Origin: Streptosporangium sp. NBC_01495
GTDB taxonomy: Bacteria; Actinomycetota; Actinomycetes; Streptosporangiales; Streptosporangiaceae
Assembly: GCF_036250735.1 (NCBI RefSeq)
Contig: NZ_CP109430.1
Span: 7,130,001 to 7,194,000, forward strand
DNA length: 64,000 nt
Reading direction: 5' to 3'
Shown here: positions 49,806 through 57,343 of the stretch, piece by piece
Numbering within the stretch: position 1 is the stretch's first letter
Layout: each line of letters starts with the position of its first letter
Translations under genes and position numbers: made by a program
Notes under the pieces: generated by a model
What the model saw: the letters and a program-made list of their open reading frames with translations, nothing else
Database searches by the model: none
Told to the model about the DNA's origin: nothing

Positions 49806-50471
49806 GTGCGTAGCTCATTCTTCGGCAACCTTGACCAGGACCGGCTCCCCGACCATTTCGCCCTGCAGAACACCAAGATGCTGCGGGTGCGGCTGGGCGG
49901 AGAGGTGCTGGCCCGGCAGGGGGCGATGGTCGCCTTCCAGGGGCAGATGGACTTCGACTACGAGGGTGCGGGGAGCGTCGGCCGCTTCCTGAAGAAGATG
50001 GTCTCCGGGGAGGGCGCCCCGCTGATGCGCGTCCGCGGGCAGGGCGTGATCTTCTTCGCCGCCAACGCCGACGACGTGCACCTGTTCTACCTGGAGGACG
50101 AGGCGCTCACCGTCAACGGCACCAACCTGCTGGCCTTCGACCCCCAGCTCACCTGGGACATCCAGCGCGTCCAGGGAGCGGGCGTCGCCACCGGCGGCCT
50201 GTTCAACACCACGCTCAAGGGCACCGGCTGGGTGGCGGTCACCGCGCACGGCGCCCCCGTGCTCCTCGACACCTCCCAGGCGCCGACCTTCGCCGACAGC
50301 CAGTCCGCGGTGTGCTGGAGCGCGGGGCTGCACGTGGGCGTCAACCGCACGATGAAGGCGGGGGCGCTGATCGGGCGAGGCAGCGGCGAGGCCGCGCAGC
50401 TCGCGTTCAAGGGAGAGGGCTTCGTCCTCGTCCAGGCGAGCGAGGGCCCGATCGTCCCCCAGTCCGCCTGA
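49806..50471 (+). CDS. AIM24 family protein
   Basis: 221 aa from GTG 49806 with GAGAGGCATCTCCC upstream. Double-stranded beta-helix (TRAP-like) fold: LGGEVLARQGAMVAFQGQMDFDYEG, then PLMRVRGQGVIFFAANADDVHL, LTWDIQRVQGAGVATGGLFNTTLKGTGW and a C-terminal GFVLVQASEG. The family is widespread in actinobacteria. The yeast homologue is a mitochondrial organisation factor; the bacterial role is unknown. Confidence 0.9.
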   Translation: MRSSFFGNLDQDRLPDHFALQNTKMLRVRLGGEVLARQGAMVAFQGQMDFDYEGAGSVGRFLKKMVSGEGAPLMRVRGQGVIFFAANADDVHLFYLEDEALTVNGTNLLAFDPQLTWDIQRVQGAGVATGGLFNTTLKGTGWVAVTAHGAPVLLDTSQAPTFADSQSAVCWSAGLHVGVNRTMKAGALIGRGSGEAAQLAFKGEGFVLVQASEGPIVPQSA

Positions 50472-50504
50472 CGACCCGGACCGGGAAACAATCGGCCCGT
50501 TCGC

Positions 50505-51875
50505 CTACGGCCTGGCCTGGATGAGGCCGTGGGCGCCGGTGGTCAGCCAGGGGCGGCCGGCGGCCTCCAGAGCCTTGACCACGTCGCCGTCCAGGCCGAC
50601 CGCGACCTCGGACTTCAGGGTGCGCAGCGTCGCGACCGGGCCGGGGAAGTACACGGTGGCCTCGGCGAACGGGGTGGTGTGCGGCCAGGCCCTGTCGCCG
50701 ACCAGGCGGCGGTAGTTCAGGTCACCCTTCATGATCGTCAGTGACGCGGACGCGAAGTCCTCCCGCAGGCCGAACGGCATCTCGCGGTAGGGCAGGGGCG
50801 CGCAGGAGAAGGCGTGCGCCCGCACGAGCAGCCGCCCCGACCCGAGCGCCGCCCGCAGCCGCCCCGCGACCTCTCCCGCCTCGCCGCCCACGGCCGACAT
50901 CCGTCGCAGGCAGGCCAGTACGTCGGCCGGGGTGGCGTCGGACACGTAGTACGGCAGGGGCTTGACGTGCAGGACGACCTCGCCGGTCCCCCGGGCGTGC
51001 AGCAGGTGGTCGATCAGGACGAGGTCGGGCAGCAGCTCGCTCCCGGCGTTGTCCGCGACGAGGCAGATCCGCGCGGCACTCCCGCGACCCGCGCCCCCGG
51101 GGGAACCCGCCGTCACACGACCCGCGCCCCCGGGAGAGCCCGCCGTCACACGACCGGCACCACCCGCCGCCCGGCCGGACCCGCCCCCGGAAACGTCCGA
51201 GACGTCCGAGACGTTCAAGGCACCCGGAACACCCGGAACACCGGTCTCGTCGCCGCCGACGAGTGACCACAGGAGCGCGCTGTCGTCGGCGACCAGCCCG
51301 GACTCCCGCCCGGCGAGCTCGGGACCGGCCGCGACCCGGAACACGAGGTCGGCCCGGTTCCCCCACAGCGCCCTCAGGGTCAGTGCCTGGGCCCGCTCGG
51401 CGGAGGGCAGGGTGGCCAGGGCGTCGAGCTCGCGGAGCTCCTCGTCGACGGCCTCGCCGAGCAGCTCGGCCTGCTTGAAGGGCTCGAACGGGTCGACGCC
51501 GCGCCACGGGCCGGGTCCGAAGTAGCCGACCGCGGACAGGAGCCTGCGGTAGAAGTAACTCTCCGCCCACAGGAACGGCGCGTCGTCCCACCGCCGCCCG
51601 ATGTGGCCCCGGTCCCAGCTCTCCCACAGGTCACGGTCGTGCGCGGTGTCCCCGAGCGGCTCGATGACCCCCTCGATCTCCTCCAGCAGCAGGTCAAGTG
51701 CCCGGTTCACACCGGCGTCGTACGGCGTGGCGGCGCGGACCCGCTCGATCAGGGCGGGGTGCCGTTCATGAAGGACCCGCCACGGATAGGACCCGGGGAC
51801 GTCGCTCAGGAACTCCGGCGGACCGTACGGCGCCGCGGGCCCTCCGGACCCCTGCCGGGAATCACCGTCTGCCAT
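50505..51875 (-). CDS. DUF89/ARMT1-like damage-control phosphatase
   Basis: 456 aa, start ATG 51875. N-terminal helical region (YPWRVLHERHPALIERVRAA, WESWDRGHIGRRWDDAPFLW) and the phosphatase core with the DUF89 metal motif VADNAGSELLPDL near residue 275 and MKGDLNYRRLVGDR near 390. Members remove phosphate from reactive sugar-phosphate side products (fructose-1-phosphate-type). Residues about 220-262, just before the core strand, are a Gly/Ser-rich insertion with a 33-bp tandem duplication that is absent from normal members. Confidence 0.88.
   Translation of the reverse strand: MADGDSRQGSGGPAAPYGPPEFLSDVPGSYPWRVLHERHPALIERVRAATPYDAGVNRALDLLLEEIEGVIEPLGDTAHDRDLWESWDRGHIGRRWDDAPFLWAESYFYRRLLSAVGYFGPGPWRGVDPFEPFKQAELLGEAVDEELRELDALATLPSAERAQALTLRALWGNRADLVFRVAAGPELAGRESGLVADDSALLWSLVGGDETGVPGVPGALNVSDVSDVSGGGSGRAAGGAGRVTAGSPGGAGRVTAGSPGGAGRGSAARICLVADNAGSELLPDLVLIDHLLHARGTGEVVLHVKPLPYYVSDATPADVLACLRRMSAVGGEAGEVAGRLRAALGSGRLLVRAHAFSCAPLPYREMPFGLREDFASASLTIMKGDLNYRRLVGDRAWPHTTPFAEATVYFPGPVATLRTLKSEVAVGLDGDVVKALEAAGRPWLTTGAHGLIQARP
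51085..51150 (-). repeat. 33-bp in-frame tandem repeat inside the DUF89 gene
   Basis: 51085-51117 and 51118-51150 are near-identical copies (one begins CGACCCGCGCCCCCGGGGGA). They encode GGAGRVTAGSP twice. A third partial copy follows. Confidence 0.92.
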
Positions 51876-51970
51876 TTCCGACTCCTTTTTGACGCAGGAC
51901 GACTCTTGTTATGAAATGTGTTTAGCTAGAGCGAACAGGCGGCCACGCCGCTTGACGGAGGGAGCCGTAG

Positions 51971-52600
51971 GTGGGCACATCGGAGCGTCGCAGCGGTGAG
52001 GAGCTGGACCGCCACGACGCCGTCGGAGCCCGGATGCGGCAGTTCCGCAAGGAGCGCGGTCTGACACTACGCGGTCTCGCCACTCACTCCGGGCTCTCGA
52101 TCGGGTTTCTCTCGCAGGTCGAGAGGGGGATCTCCTCCATCGGCCTGACCGCGCTCAACAGCGTGGCCACCGCGCTCGACCGCAGCGTGGCGGAGTTCTT
52201 CAACGACGTGCCGCCCGAGGAGGAGACGGAGGAGGAGCACGCCACGGTCTCCCATCTGCCGAGCCACTTCACGCTCACCCGCTCGGCGACGGCCGCCACC
52301 GAGTACATCTCGGGCCAGCAGACCTACCGCATGCTCTCGGCCAGGGGCCCGAACCTGGTGCTCGAACCGCTGCTGGTGCACATCGCGCCCGGCGGCAGGC
52401 GCGAGAACTCCTACGGTCACGCCGGGGAGGAGTTCGCCTTCGTGCTGGAGGGCGAGCTCCTGTACGAGGTCGACGGCGTCGAGCACCGGTTGCACCCGGG
52501 CGACAGCGTCCACCTGAGGTCGACCGTCCCGCACAGCATGTTCAACGACACCGACCGGGTCACCACGGTCGTGTCCGTGGTGACCCCCCGGCTGTTCTGA
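51971..52600 (+). CDS. XRE-family regulator with cupin domain
   Basis: 209 aa from GTG 51971 (CGGAGGGAGCC upstream). Residues 18-75 are the Cro/C1 helix-turn-helix (VGARMRQFRKERGLTLRGLA, HSGLSIGFLSQVERGISSIG). Residues 125-205 are the cupin (GHAGEEFAFVLEGELLYEVD and HLRSTVPHSMFND). Such regulators (PuuR/SutR type) sense a small metabolite through the cupin. The gene is head-to-tail opposite the kynurenine genes and is a likely, unproven controller of them. Confidence 0.9.
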   Translation: MGTSERRSGEELDRHDAVGARMRQFRKERGLTLRGLATHSGLSIGFLSQVERGISSIGLTALNSVATALDRSVAEFFNDVPPEEETEEEHATVSHLPSHFTLTRSATAATEYISGQQTYRMLSARGPNLVLEPLLVHIAPGGRRENSYGHAGEEFAFVLEGELLYEVDGVEHRLHPGDSVHLRSTVPHSMFNDTDRVTTVVSVVTPRLF

Positions 52601-52628
52601 CCCCTCCCCGCGCGGGCCGCGAGGGCGG

Positions 52629-53963
52629 TCAGCGGCGGCGCAGGGCGCGGACGGCCAGCGCGACCGCGGCCAGCGCGCCGAGCGCCCCGGCGGCGACCGC
52701 CCCGCGCTGGCGGGAGATGCGCCGCTGGATCTCGGCGTACGGCACCGTGCTGAACGACACGAGCTCGTAGCGGGAGACGTAGAGGCCGGGCAGCAGCCGT
52801 TCCAGGTCGTGCTCGACGCGCTTGCGCAGCAGGAACGACGGGGAGGCGACCTTGTCGCGCATCTCGACGAAGTTCTCCAGCGCGAGTTCGGCGATGGTGT
52901 CGGCGTGCTCCTTGCGGCGGGCCCCGTACATGGCGAGGGCCCGGGGGAAGTCGTCGCCGGTCTCCTCCAGGCAGCGGTCGAGCTCCACGCAGTCCTCGAA
53001 GCCGCAGTTGGCGCCCTGGCCGTAGAAGGGGACGATGGCGTGGGCCGCGTCGCCGAGCAGGCCGACCACCGCTCCGGCGGTGCCGCGTACGTGCCAGGGG
53101 CGGGCCCGCATGGTGACCAGGTGCCCGATCGGGTTGTGGGCGTAGTCTCCGGCGAGGTCGGGCATGAGGGCGCGGGCGTCGGCGTAGTTGGCGGCGAAGA
53201 ACTCCTCGAACCGCTCCACGGTGTCCAGCTCCGCGAAACTGCCCGGCCCCGACTTGGGCCAGAACAGCGTGCATGTGAAGGACCTGTCCGGGTTGGGCAG
53301 GGCGACCATCATGGCCTTGCCGCGCGGCCAGATGTGCAGCGCGCCCGGGTCGAGGGCGAACCCGCCGTCGCGCGCCGGGATCGTCAGCTCCTTGTAGCCG
53401 TAGTCGAGATACTCCTGGCTGAAGTCGAAGCCGGGAAGGAACTGCAGCCGTCCCCGTACCGCGCTGTAGGCGCCGTCGGCGGCGAGCACGGCCGGGGCGG
53501 CGCGGGTGACGGGACCGCCGGGCGTGTCGAAGTCCATCCGGCCCGAGTCGACGTCGAGCCCGGTCAGCCGGTGCTCGAAGAGGGCACGGACCCCGGGCAT
53601 GCCGAGGGCCGCGTCCAGCAGGGTGCGGTTGAGCTCGGAGCGGCTGATGGAGTTGATCGCCCGCCGCCCTCCGGCGCTGTACGGCTGGAAGCTGAGCGTG
53701 CCGTCGGGGGCGTGCATCATCCGGCCGGGCATCGGCAGCGCGGCCTTCAGCACGGTCTCGTCCAGCCCGATCCCGCGCAGCGCGTCGATCCCCCGCTCGG
53801 AGATCGCCAGGTTGATCGAGCGCCCGCGCTCGGGGGCGGCCTCGCGCGGGTCGGGCCTGCGCTCGTACAGGGTGACCTCGTACCTTCGGCGGGCCAGGTA
53901 GCAGGCCATCAGGCAGCCGACCAGCCCGGCGCCGACCACGGCGACCTCGCCAGGGGACCTCAT
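52629..53963 (-). CDS. kmo: Kynurenine 3-monooxygenase with C-terminal membrane segment
   Basis: 444 aa from ATG 53963 (GGGAGGTGAGTCCGGT upstream). FAD fingerprint VAVVGAGLVGCLMACYLARR at residues 7-26. The KMO pattern includes RGRSINLAISERGIDALR and RSELNRTLLDAA. FAD phosphate motif GLLGDAAHAIVPFYGQGANC near 300. It hydroxylates L-kynurenine to 3-hydroxykynurenine with NADPH and O2. The C-terminal AVAAGALGALAAVALAVRAL followed by RRR looks like a membrane anchor, as in eukaryotic KMO. ATG overlaps the kynureninase stop as ATGA. Confidence 0.93.
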   Translation of the reverse strand: MRSPGEVAVVGAGLVGCLMACYLARRRYEVTLYERRPDPREAAPERGRSINLAISERGIDALRGIGLDETVLKAALPMPGRMMHAPDGTLSFQPYSAGGRRAINSISRSELNRTLLDAALGMPGVRALFEHRLTGLDVDSGRMDFDTPGGPVTRAAPAVLAADGAYSAVRGRLQFLPGFDFSQEYLDYGYKELTIPARDGGFALDPGALHIWPRGKAMMVALPNPDRSFTCTLFWPKSGPGSFAELDTVERFEEFFAANYADARALMPDLAGDYAHNPIGHLVTMRARPWHVRGTAGAVVGLLGDAAHAIVPFYGQGANCGFEDCVELDRCLEETGDDFPRALAMYGARRKEHADTIAELALENFVEMRDKVASPSFLLRKRVEHDLERLLPGLYVSRYELVSFSTVPYAEIQRRISRQRGAVAAGALGALAAVALAVRALRRR

Positions 53964-55513
53964 ACCGGACTCACCTCCCTGGCGAGCGCGTCGGCCGCCC
54001 GCCAGCAGTCGTGGAACGTGGAGTACATGGGCACGGGGGCGAACCGGATGACGTCCGGGCGCCGCACGTCGGCGAGGACGCCGTGAACCTCGTGCAGCCG
54101 GGCGGCCAGGTCGGCGGCGTCGACGATGACGCCGCCCCCGGTCACCCGCAGGGAGAGCTGGGCTCCGCGCCTGGCCGGGTCGGCGGGCGTGACGATCTCC
54201 AGCGGGCGTTCGCGTGCCACCTCGGCGAGCAGCCGTTCCAGGTAGCCGGTGAGCGCCAGGCTCCGCTCCCTCAGTGCCGCCATCCCGGTCTCGGCGAACA
54301 TCCGCAGCGAGACCCGGACCGGGGCCATGGCCAGGATCGGCGGGTTGGAGATCTGCCAGGCGTCGGCGGTGGGGACGGGGACGAGTTCGGGCCGCATCTC
54401 GAAGCGGGTCGCCTGCTCGGTGCTCCACCACCCGGCCAGCCGGGGCAGCTCCGGGTCGGTCACGTGGCGCCGGTGCACGAAGCATCCGGCGACGGCGCCG
54501 GGACCGGCGTTGAGGTACTTGTACGAGCACCAGGCCGCGAAGTCCACGTCCCAGTCGTGCAGCGCGAGCGGCACGTTCCCGGCGGCGTGCGCGAGGTCCC
54601 AGCCGACGAGGCACCCGGCCGCGTGCCCGGCGGCGGTGACGGCGGGGATGTCGAGGAACTCGCCGGTCAGGTAGTTGACCCCGCCGAGGAGCACGAGCGC
54701 CACCCGGTGCCCCTCGCGGGCCAGGTGGTCCACGATGTCCTCGGTGCGCAGGCAGCCCTCGCCCTCGCGGGGGCGCAGGCGGACCACCGTCTCGTCGGGG
54801 TCGAGGCCGTGGTGCACGGCCTGGCTGCGCACCGCGTAGCTGTCGGAGGAGAAGGCGTTGTCCTCGATGAGGATGCGGGTGCGCTCGCCCGCCGGGCGGT
54901 AGAAGGTCGCCATCATCAGGTGCAGGTTGACCGTGAGGGAGTTCATCACCACGGTCTCGTCGGGGAACGCGCCCACGAGGGCGGCCGCGTCCTCGCGCAG
55001 CTCCGCGTGGTAGGGCAGCCAGGGGTGCGCCGCCCGGTGGTGTCCCTCGACCGCGTGCAGGGCCCAGTCGTCCAGCTCGGCGGAGATCGCGGCGCGGACG
55101 GCGCGGGGCTGGAGTCCGAGCGAGTTGCCGGCGAAGTAGGCGACCTCGGGATAGCGGGAGGCGGCGGGAGCGGGCGGGACGAGGAACTCCGCCCGGCGGC
55201 ACACCGGCCTCCCCGCGTCCCCGGCCCGCCCGGCGCACTCGGCGTCGGCGGCCAGCGCCTCCCGCTCACCGGGCGCGCCGGGGTCTCCGGGACCACCGCG
55301 ACCACCGGATCCGTCATCTCCGCCCGGGTCACCTCCCGCGCCACGATCCAGGTCACCTCCCGCGCCACGATCCAGGTCACGGCGCGTGTCACCTCCCGTG
55401 TCACCGCCTGTACCACGGCCCGTGTCACCGCCCGTGTCATGGTCCAGGCCACGGCTCGGATCACGGCCCGGGTCACGGAGGTCGCCGAGACCCCCGGTCC
55501 TCGCGGCCGTCAC
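53960..55513 (-). CDS. kynU: Kynureninase with long repeat-rich N-terminal extension
   Basis: 517 aa against the usual 400-420. The conserved enzyme begins near residue 84 (EREALAADAECAGRAG). PLP-lysine motif AWCSYKYLNAGPGAVAG near 310, substrate region FAGNSLGLQPRAVR, FDLAHAAGNVPLAL-like GWDLAHAAGNVPLALHDW, and HDCWRAAD near the end. It cleaves kynurenine or 3-hydroxykynurenine to (3-hydroxy)anthranilate and alanine. The first 83 residues are Gly/Asp/Arg repeats (GGDTGRG-like) encoded by a minisatellite. Start GTG 55513 is the longest frame, and the true start could be internal. Confidence 0.93.
   Translation of the reverse strand: MTAARTGGLGDLRDPGRDPSRGLDHDTGGDTGRGTGGDTGGDTRRDLDRGAGGDLDRGAGGDPGGDDGSGGRGGPGDPGAPGEREALAADAECAGRAGDAGRPVCRRAEFLVPPAPAASRYPEVAYFAGNSLGLQPRAVRAAISAELDDWALHAVEGHHRAAHPWLPYHAELREDAAALVGAFPDETVVMNSLTVNLHLMMATFYRPAGERTRILIEDNAFSSDSYAVRSQAVHHGLDPDETVVRLRPREGEGCLRTEDIVDHLAREGHRVALVLLGGVNYLTGEFLDIPAVTAAGHAAGCLVGWDLAHAAGNVPLALHDWDVDFAAWCSYKYLNAGPGAVAGCFVHRRHVTDPELPRLAGWWSTEQATRFEMRPELVPVPTADAWQISNPPILAMAPVRVSLRMFAETGMAALRERSLALTGYLERLLAEVARERPLEIVTPADPARRGAQLSLRVTGGGVIVDAADLAARLHEVHGVLADVRRPDVIRFAPVPMYSTFHDCWRAADALAREVSPV
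55327..55480 (-). repeat. 24-bp and 12-bp tandem repeats in the kynureninase N-terminal coding region
   Basis: A perfect 24-bp duplication (55327-55350, 55351-55374) is followed by degenerate 12-bp GTGTCACCGCCC-like units to about 55480. All units are multiples of 3 and keep the frame open, encoding GGD/GRD repeats. Confidence 0.9.
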
Positions 55514-55717
55514 GCCGACGCCTTCGTTGCCGGGCCCCCGGCGCGCTCACTCGTCACGTCATCTCCTTCTCCCCCCTTATGTTCACCCATACTGAACTCA
55601 GGTGAAATTAGGAGCGCGAGAGGATTCGGGCCGCGCGCTTTCCGGACGGAAGGTTCTCAGGGCATCCGGCTTCGAGATGACGGAGCGTCACCCGGGAGTG
55701 TCGCGCCTCACACCGGG

Positions 55718-56746
55718 TTACCCCGCCGTCACCACCCCTCTCGGGGAGCGGTCCAGCAGCGGCAGCACCTCGGCGCCCAGCAGTTCCACGCCGCGGTCGT
55801 CGGTGAGACCGTGCGGCGTACCGAACTCCACCCGGTGCGCGCCCGCGTCGATCAGGGCCTGGGCCTGCGCGGCGACCTGCTCCGGGGTGCCGGAGAAGGC
55901 GAACAGGTCGAGCAGGTCGTCGGGGATCAGCCGCCCGGCGTCCGCGTCCCTTCCCTCGCCGACCAGCTCCTTGACCCTGCCCAGCAGGTCGGCGGGGACC
56001 TCCACGGTCGGATCGAGATCGGCGACCACCGCGAGGTACATGGCGACCTCGCCGCGCGCCCTGGCGCGGGCCGCGCCACCGTCGGCGTCCACCACGGTCA
56101 CCGCGCCCAGGACGACGCCGATCTCGCGAGGGTCGCGCCCGGCCGCCGCCGCCCCGGCCGCGACCCGCTCACGGATCACCCCGACCATCGCCGGGTTCGC
56201 GCTGCCGCCCACCTTGATCTCGTCGGCGACCCGCCCGGCCAGCGCCGCCCCTCGCGGTCCCCACGCGCCGAGCAGCAGCGGCGGCCGGGGCCGGTACACG
56301 GGATAGCGCAGCCGGGTTCCGGGCGCGAGACGGAACATCTCCCCCTCGTACCCTGCGGTGTCACCGGCCAGCAGCCGGTAGACCACCTCGGCGGCCTCCG
56401 CCAGCGCGGTCAGCGGCCTGGGCTGGGCGATGCCCACCGCGCCGAGCCAGGTGCCGCGTGCCAGGCCCAGGTAGGCGCGGCCGTGCGAGGCCAGGTCGAG
56501 GGCGGCGAGCTGCCCGGCGATCTCGTACGGCGCCGCCGAGTACGGGTTGAGGCAGGCCGCGCCGAGCCGCACCCGCTCGGTGGCGGCGGCCATCTCCAGC
56601 AGGGGAAAGATCGGCGGCTGGTACATCAGGTCGCCGAACACACTCAGCACGTCGAAGCCGTGCTCCTCGGCGCGGCGCGCGAGCCGCGCGTAGTCACCGG
56701 CCCGCTTGTCGCTCTGCAGTCCGAGGCCGATCTCGACGGCGGTCAT
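55718..56746 (-). CDS. LLM-class (probably F420-dependent) oxidoreductase
   Basis: 342 aa. Luciferase-like (beta/alpha)8 barrel: IGLGLQSDKRAGDYARLARR at the start, LGAACLNPYSAAPYEIAGQL, GRAYLGLARGTWLG, the insertion-rich segment PPLLLGAWGPRGAALAGRVADEIKVGG, and FSGTPEQVAAQAQAL. This pattern fits F420-dependent methylene-H4MPT-reductase-like actinobacterial enzymes. ATG 56746 overlaps the stop of the preceding mini-ORF. It is the last gene of the hydantoinase-type operon. Confidence 0.9.
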   Translation of the reverse strand: MTAVEIGLGLQSDKRAGDYARLARRAEEHGFDVLSVFGDLMYQPPIFPLLEMAAATERVRLGAACLNPYSAAPYEIAGQLAALDLASHGRAYLGLARGTWLGAVGIAQPRPLTALAEAAEVVYRLLAGDTAGYEGEMFRLAPGTRLRYPVYRPRPPLLLGAWGPRGAALAGRVADEIKVGGSANPAMVGVIRERVAAGAAAAGRDPREIGVVLGAVTVVDADGGAARARARGEVAMYLAVVADLDPTVEVPADLLGRVKELVGEGRDADAGRLIPDDLLDLFAFSGTPEQVAAQAQALIDAGAHRVEFGTPHGLTDDRGVELLGAEVLPLLDRSPRGVVTAG

Positions 56747-56802
56747 CGCGGACTTCCCGGATCGACGGCGGTCATCGCGGTTTCCTGCGAGTCGGCGGTC
56801 AT
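56743..56802 (-). CDS. 19-residue mini-ORF C upstream of the LLM gene
   Basis: ATG 56802 to TGA 56743. The ATG overlaps the stop of mini-ORF B as ATGA, and its TGA overlaps the ATG of the LLM gene as ATGA. It begins MTADSQETAMTAVDPGSPR. A relay role is inferred. Confidence 0.4.
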   Translation of the reverse strand: MTADSQETAMTAVDPGSPR

Positions 56803-56915
56803 CGTGAATCTCTCAGATCGGCGTCGGTCATCTCGGGTTCTCTCAGATCGGCGATCGTCGCGGGTCCCCTCGGGTCGGCGACGGTCGCCACAGGTCCCCT
56901 CAGAGCGGCAGTCAT
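56799..56915 (-). CDS. 38-residue mini-ORF B upstream of the LLM gene
   Basis: ATG 56915 to TGA 56799. It opens MTAALRGPVATVADPRGP and carries three degenerate copies of the ATGACCGCCGATCTGAGAGA unit, fused in frame. Both ends are ATGA overlaps with its neighbours. Confidence 0.4.
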   Translation of the reverse strand: MTAALRGPVATVADPRGPATIADLREPEMTDADLRDSR

Positions 56916-56953
56916 CGTGGATCCCTCAGAGCGGCGGTCATCGCGACAGTCAT
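56912..56953 (-). CDS. 13-residue mini-ORF A upstream of the LLM gene
   Basis: ATG 56953 to TGA 56912 encodes MTVAMTAALRDPR. It starts 10 bases after the stop of the TIGR04076 gene, whose TGAGGGATCCACG serves as its ribosome binding site. Its stop overlaps the ATG of mini-ORF B. Confidence 0.42.
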   Translation of the reverse strand: MTVAMTAALRDPR

Positions 56954-56963
56954 CGTGGATCCC

Positions 56964-57323
56964 TCAGGTCAGGTCGGCGGAGTTCATCCGGCGGCGCCGG
57001 GTCCGTTCGACCCGCATCACCAGCCGCTCCTCCGGGTCGGGGCAGGAGAACAGGGTGTCCCGCGCCAGCCAGTCGCCCTCGGCGAGGTCGCGCTGCTTCG
57101 CGGCGAGGAACGGCAGGACCGAGGCGAGCGCGTAGACGCAGAAGTGCTCGCCGTCGGGGAGCCGCAGGTGGGCGCTGTTCTCCAGCGTGAAGCAGTCGCC
57201 CACCTCCATCCCGCAGACGGACCTGCCCTCGATGCGGTCGACCACCACCCGCAGGTCGTACAGCTCCATGTCCCCCTCGTCGTCGCCGGCGCCGTCGTCG
57301 TCGTGCCCGCCGATGTCGTCCAT
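56964..57323 (-). CDS. TIGR04076 family protein
   Basis: 119 aa from ATG 57323 (GGGAGGAAGCGGC upstream). An Asp/Gly-rich N-terminus is followed by the family core: YDLRVVVDRIEGRSVCGMEVGDCFTLEN, CVYALASVLPFLAAKQRDL and FSCPDPEERLVMRVER. TIGR04076 proteins are about 80-90 residues and of unknown function. The internal ATG 57269, with GAGGGGGAC, would give that length. It lies 20 bp after the dehydrogenase gene in the operon. Confidence 0.85.
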   Translation of the reverse strand: MDDIGGHDDDGAGDDEGDMELYDLRVVVDRIEGRSVCGMEVGDCFTLENSAHLRLPDGEHFCVYALASVLPFLAAKQRDLAEGDWLARDTLFSCPDPEERLVMRVERTRRRRMNSADLT

Positions 57324-57343
57324 GCCGCTTCCTCCCTCAGTCC

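Larger units (their letters stand above)
56743..56965 (-). repeat. Degenerate about 33-bp minisatellite of start-codon modules
   Basis: About seven units on the minus strand of the type CTGAGGGATCCACGATGACC, each holding a ribosome-binding GAGGGA and an ATG. They vary in length, so frames shift between units. The array fills the gap between the TIGR04076 and LLM genes. Confidence 0.85.

Noticed and set aside
54011..57190. 1059-codon plus-strand ORF opposite the kynU and LLM genes
   Set aside because: It crosses several well-supported minus-strand genes and their junctions, and its composition is that of a reverse-complement shadow.
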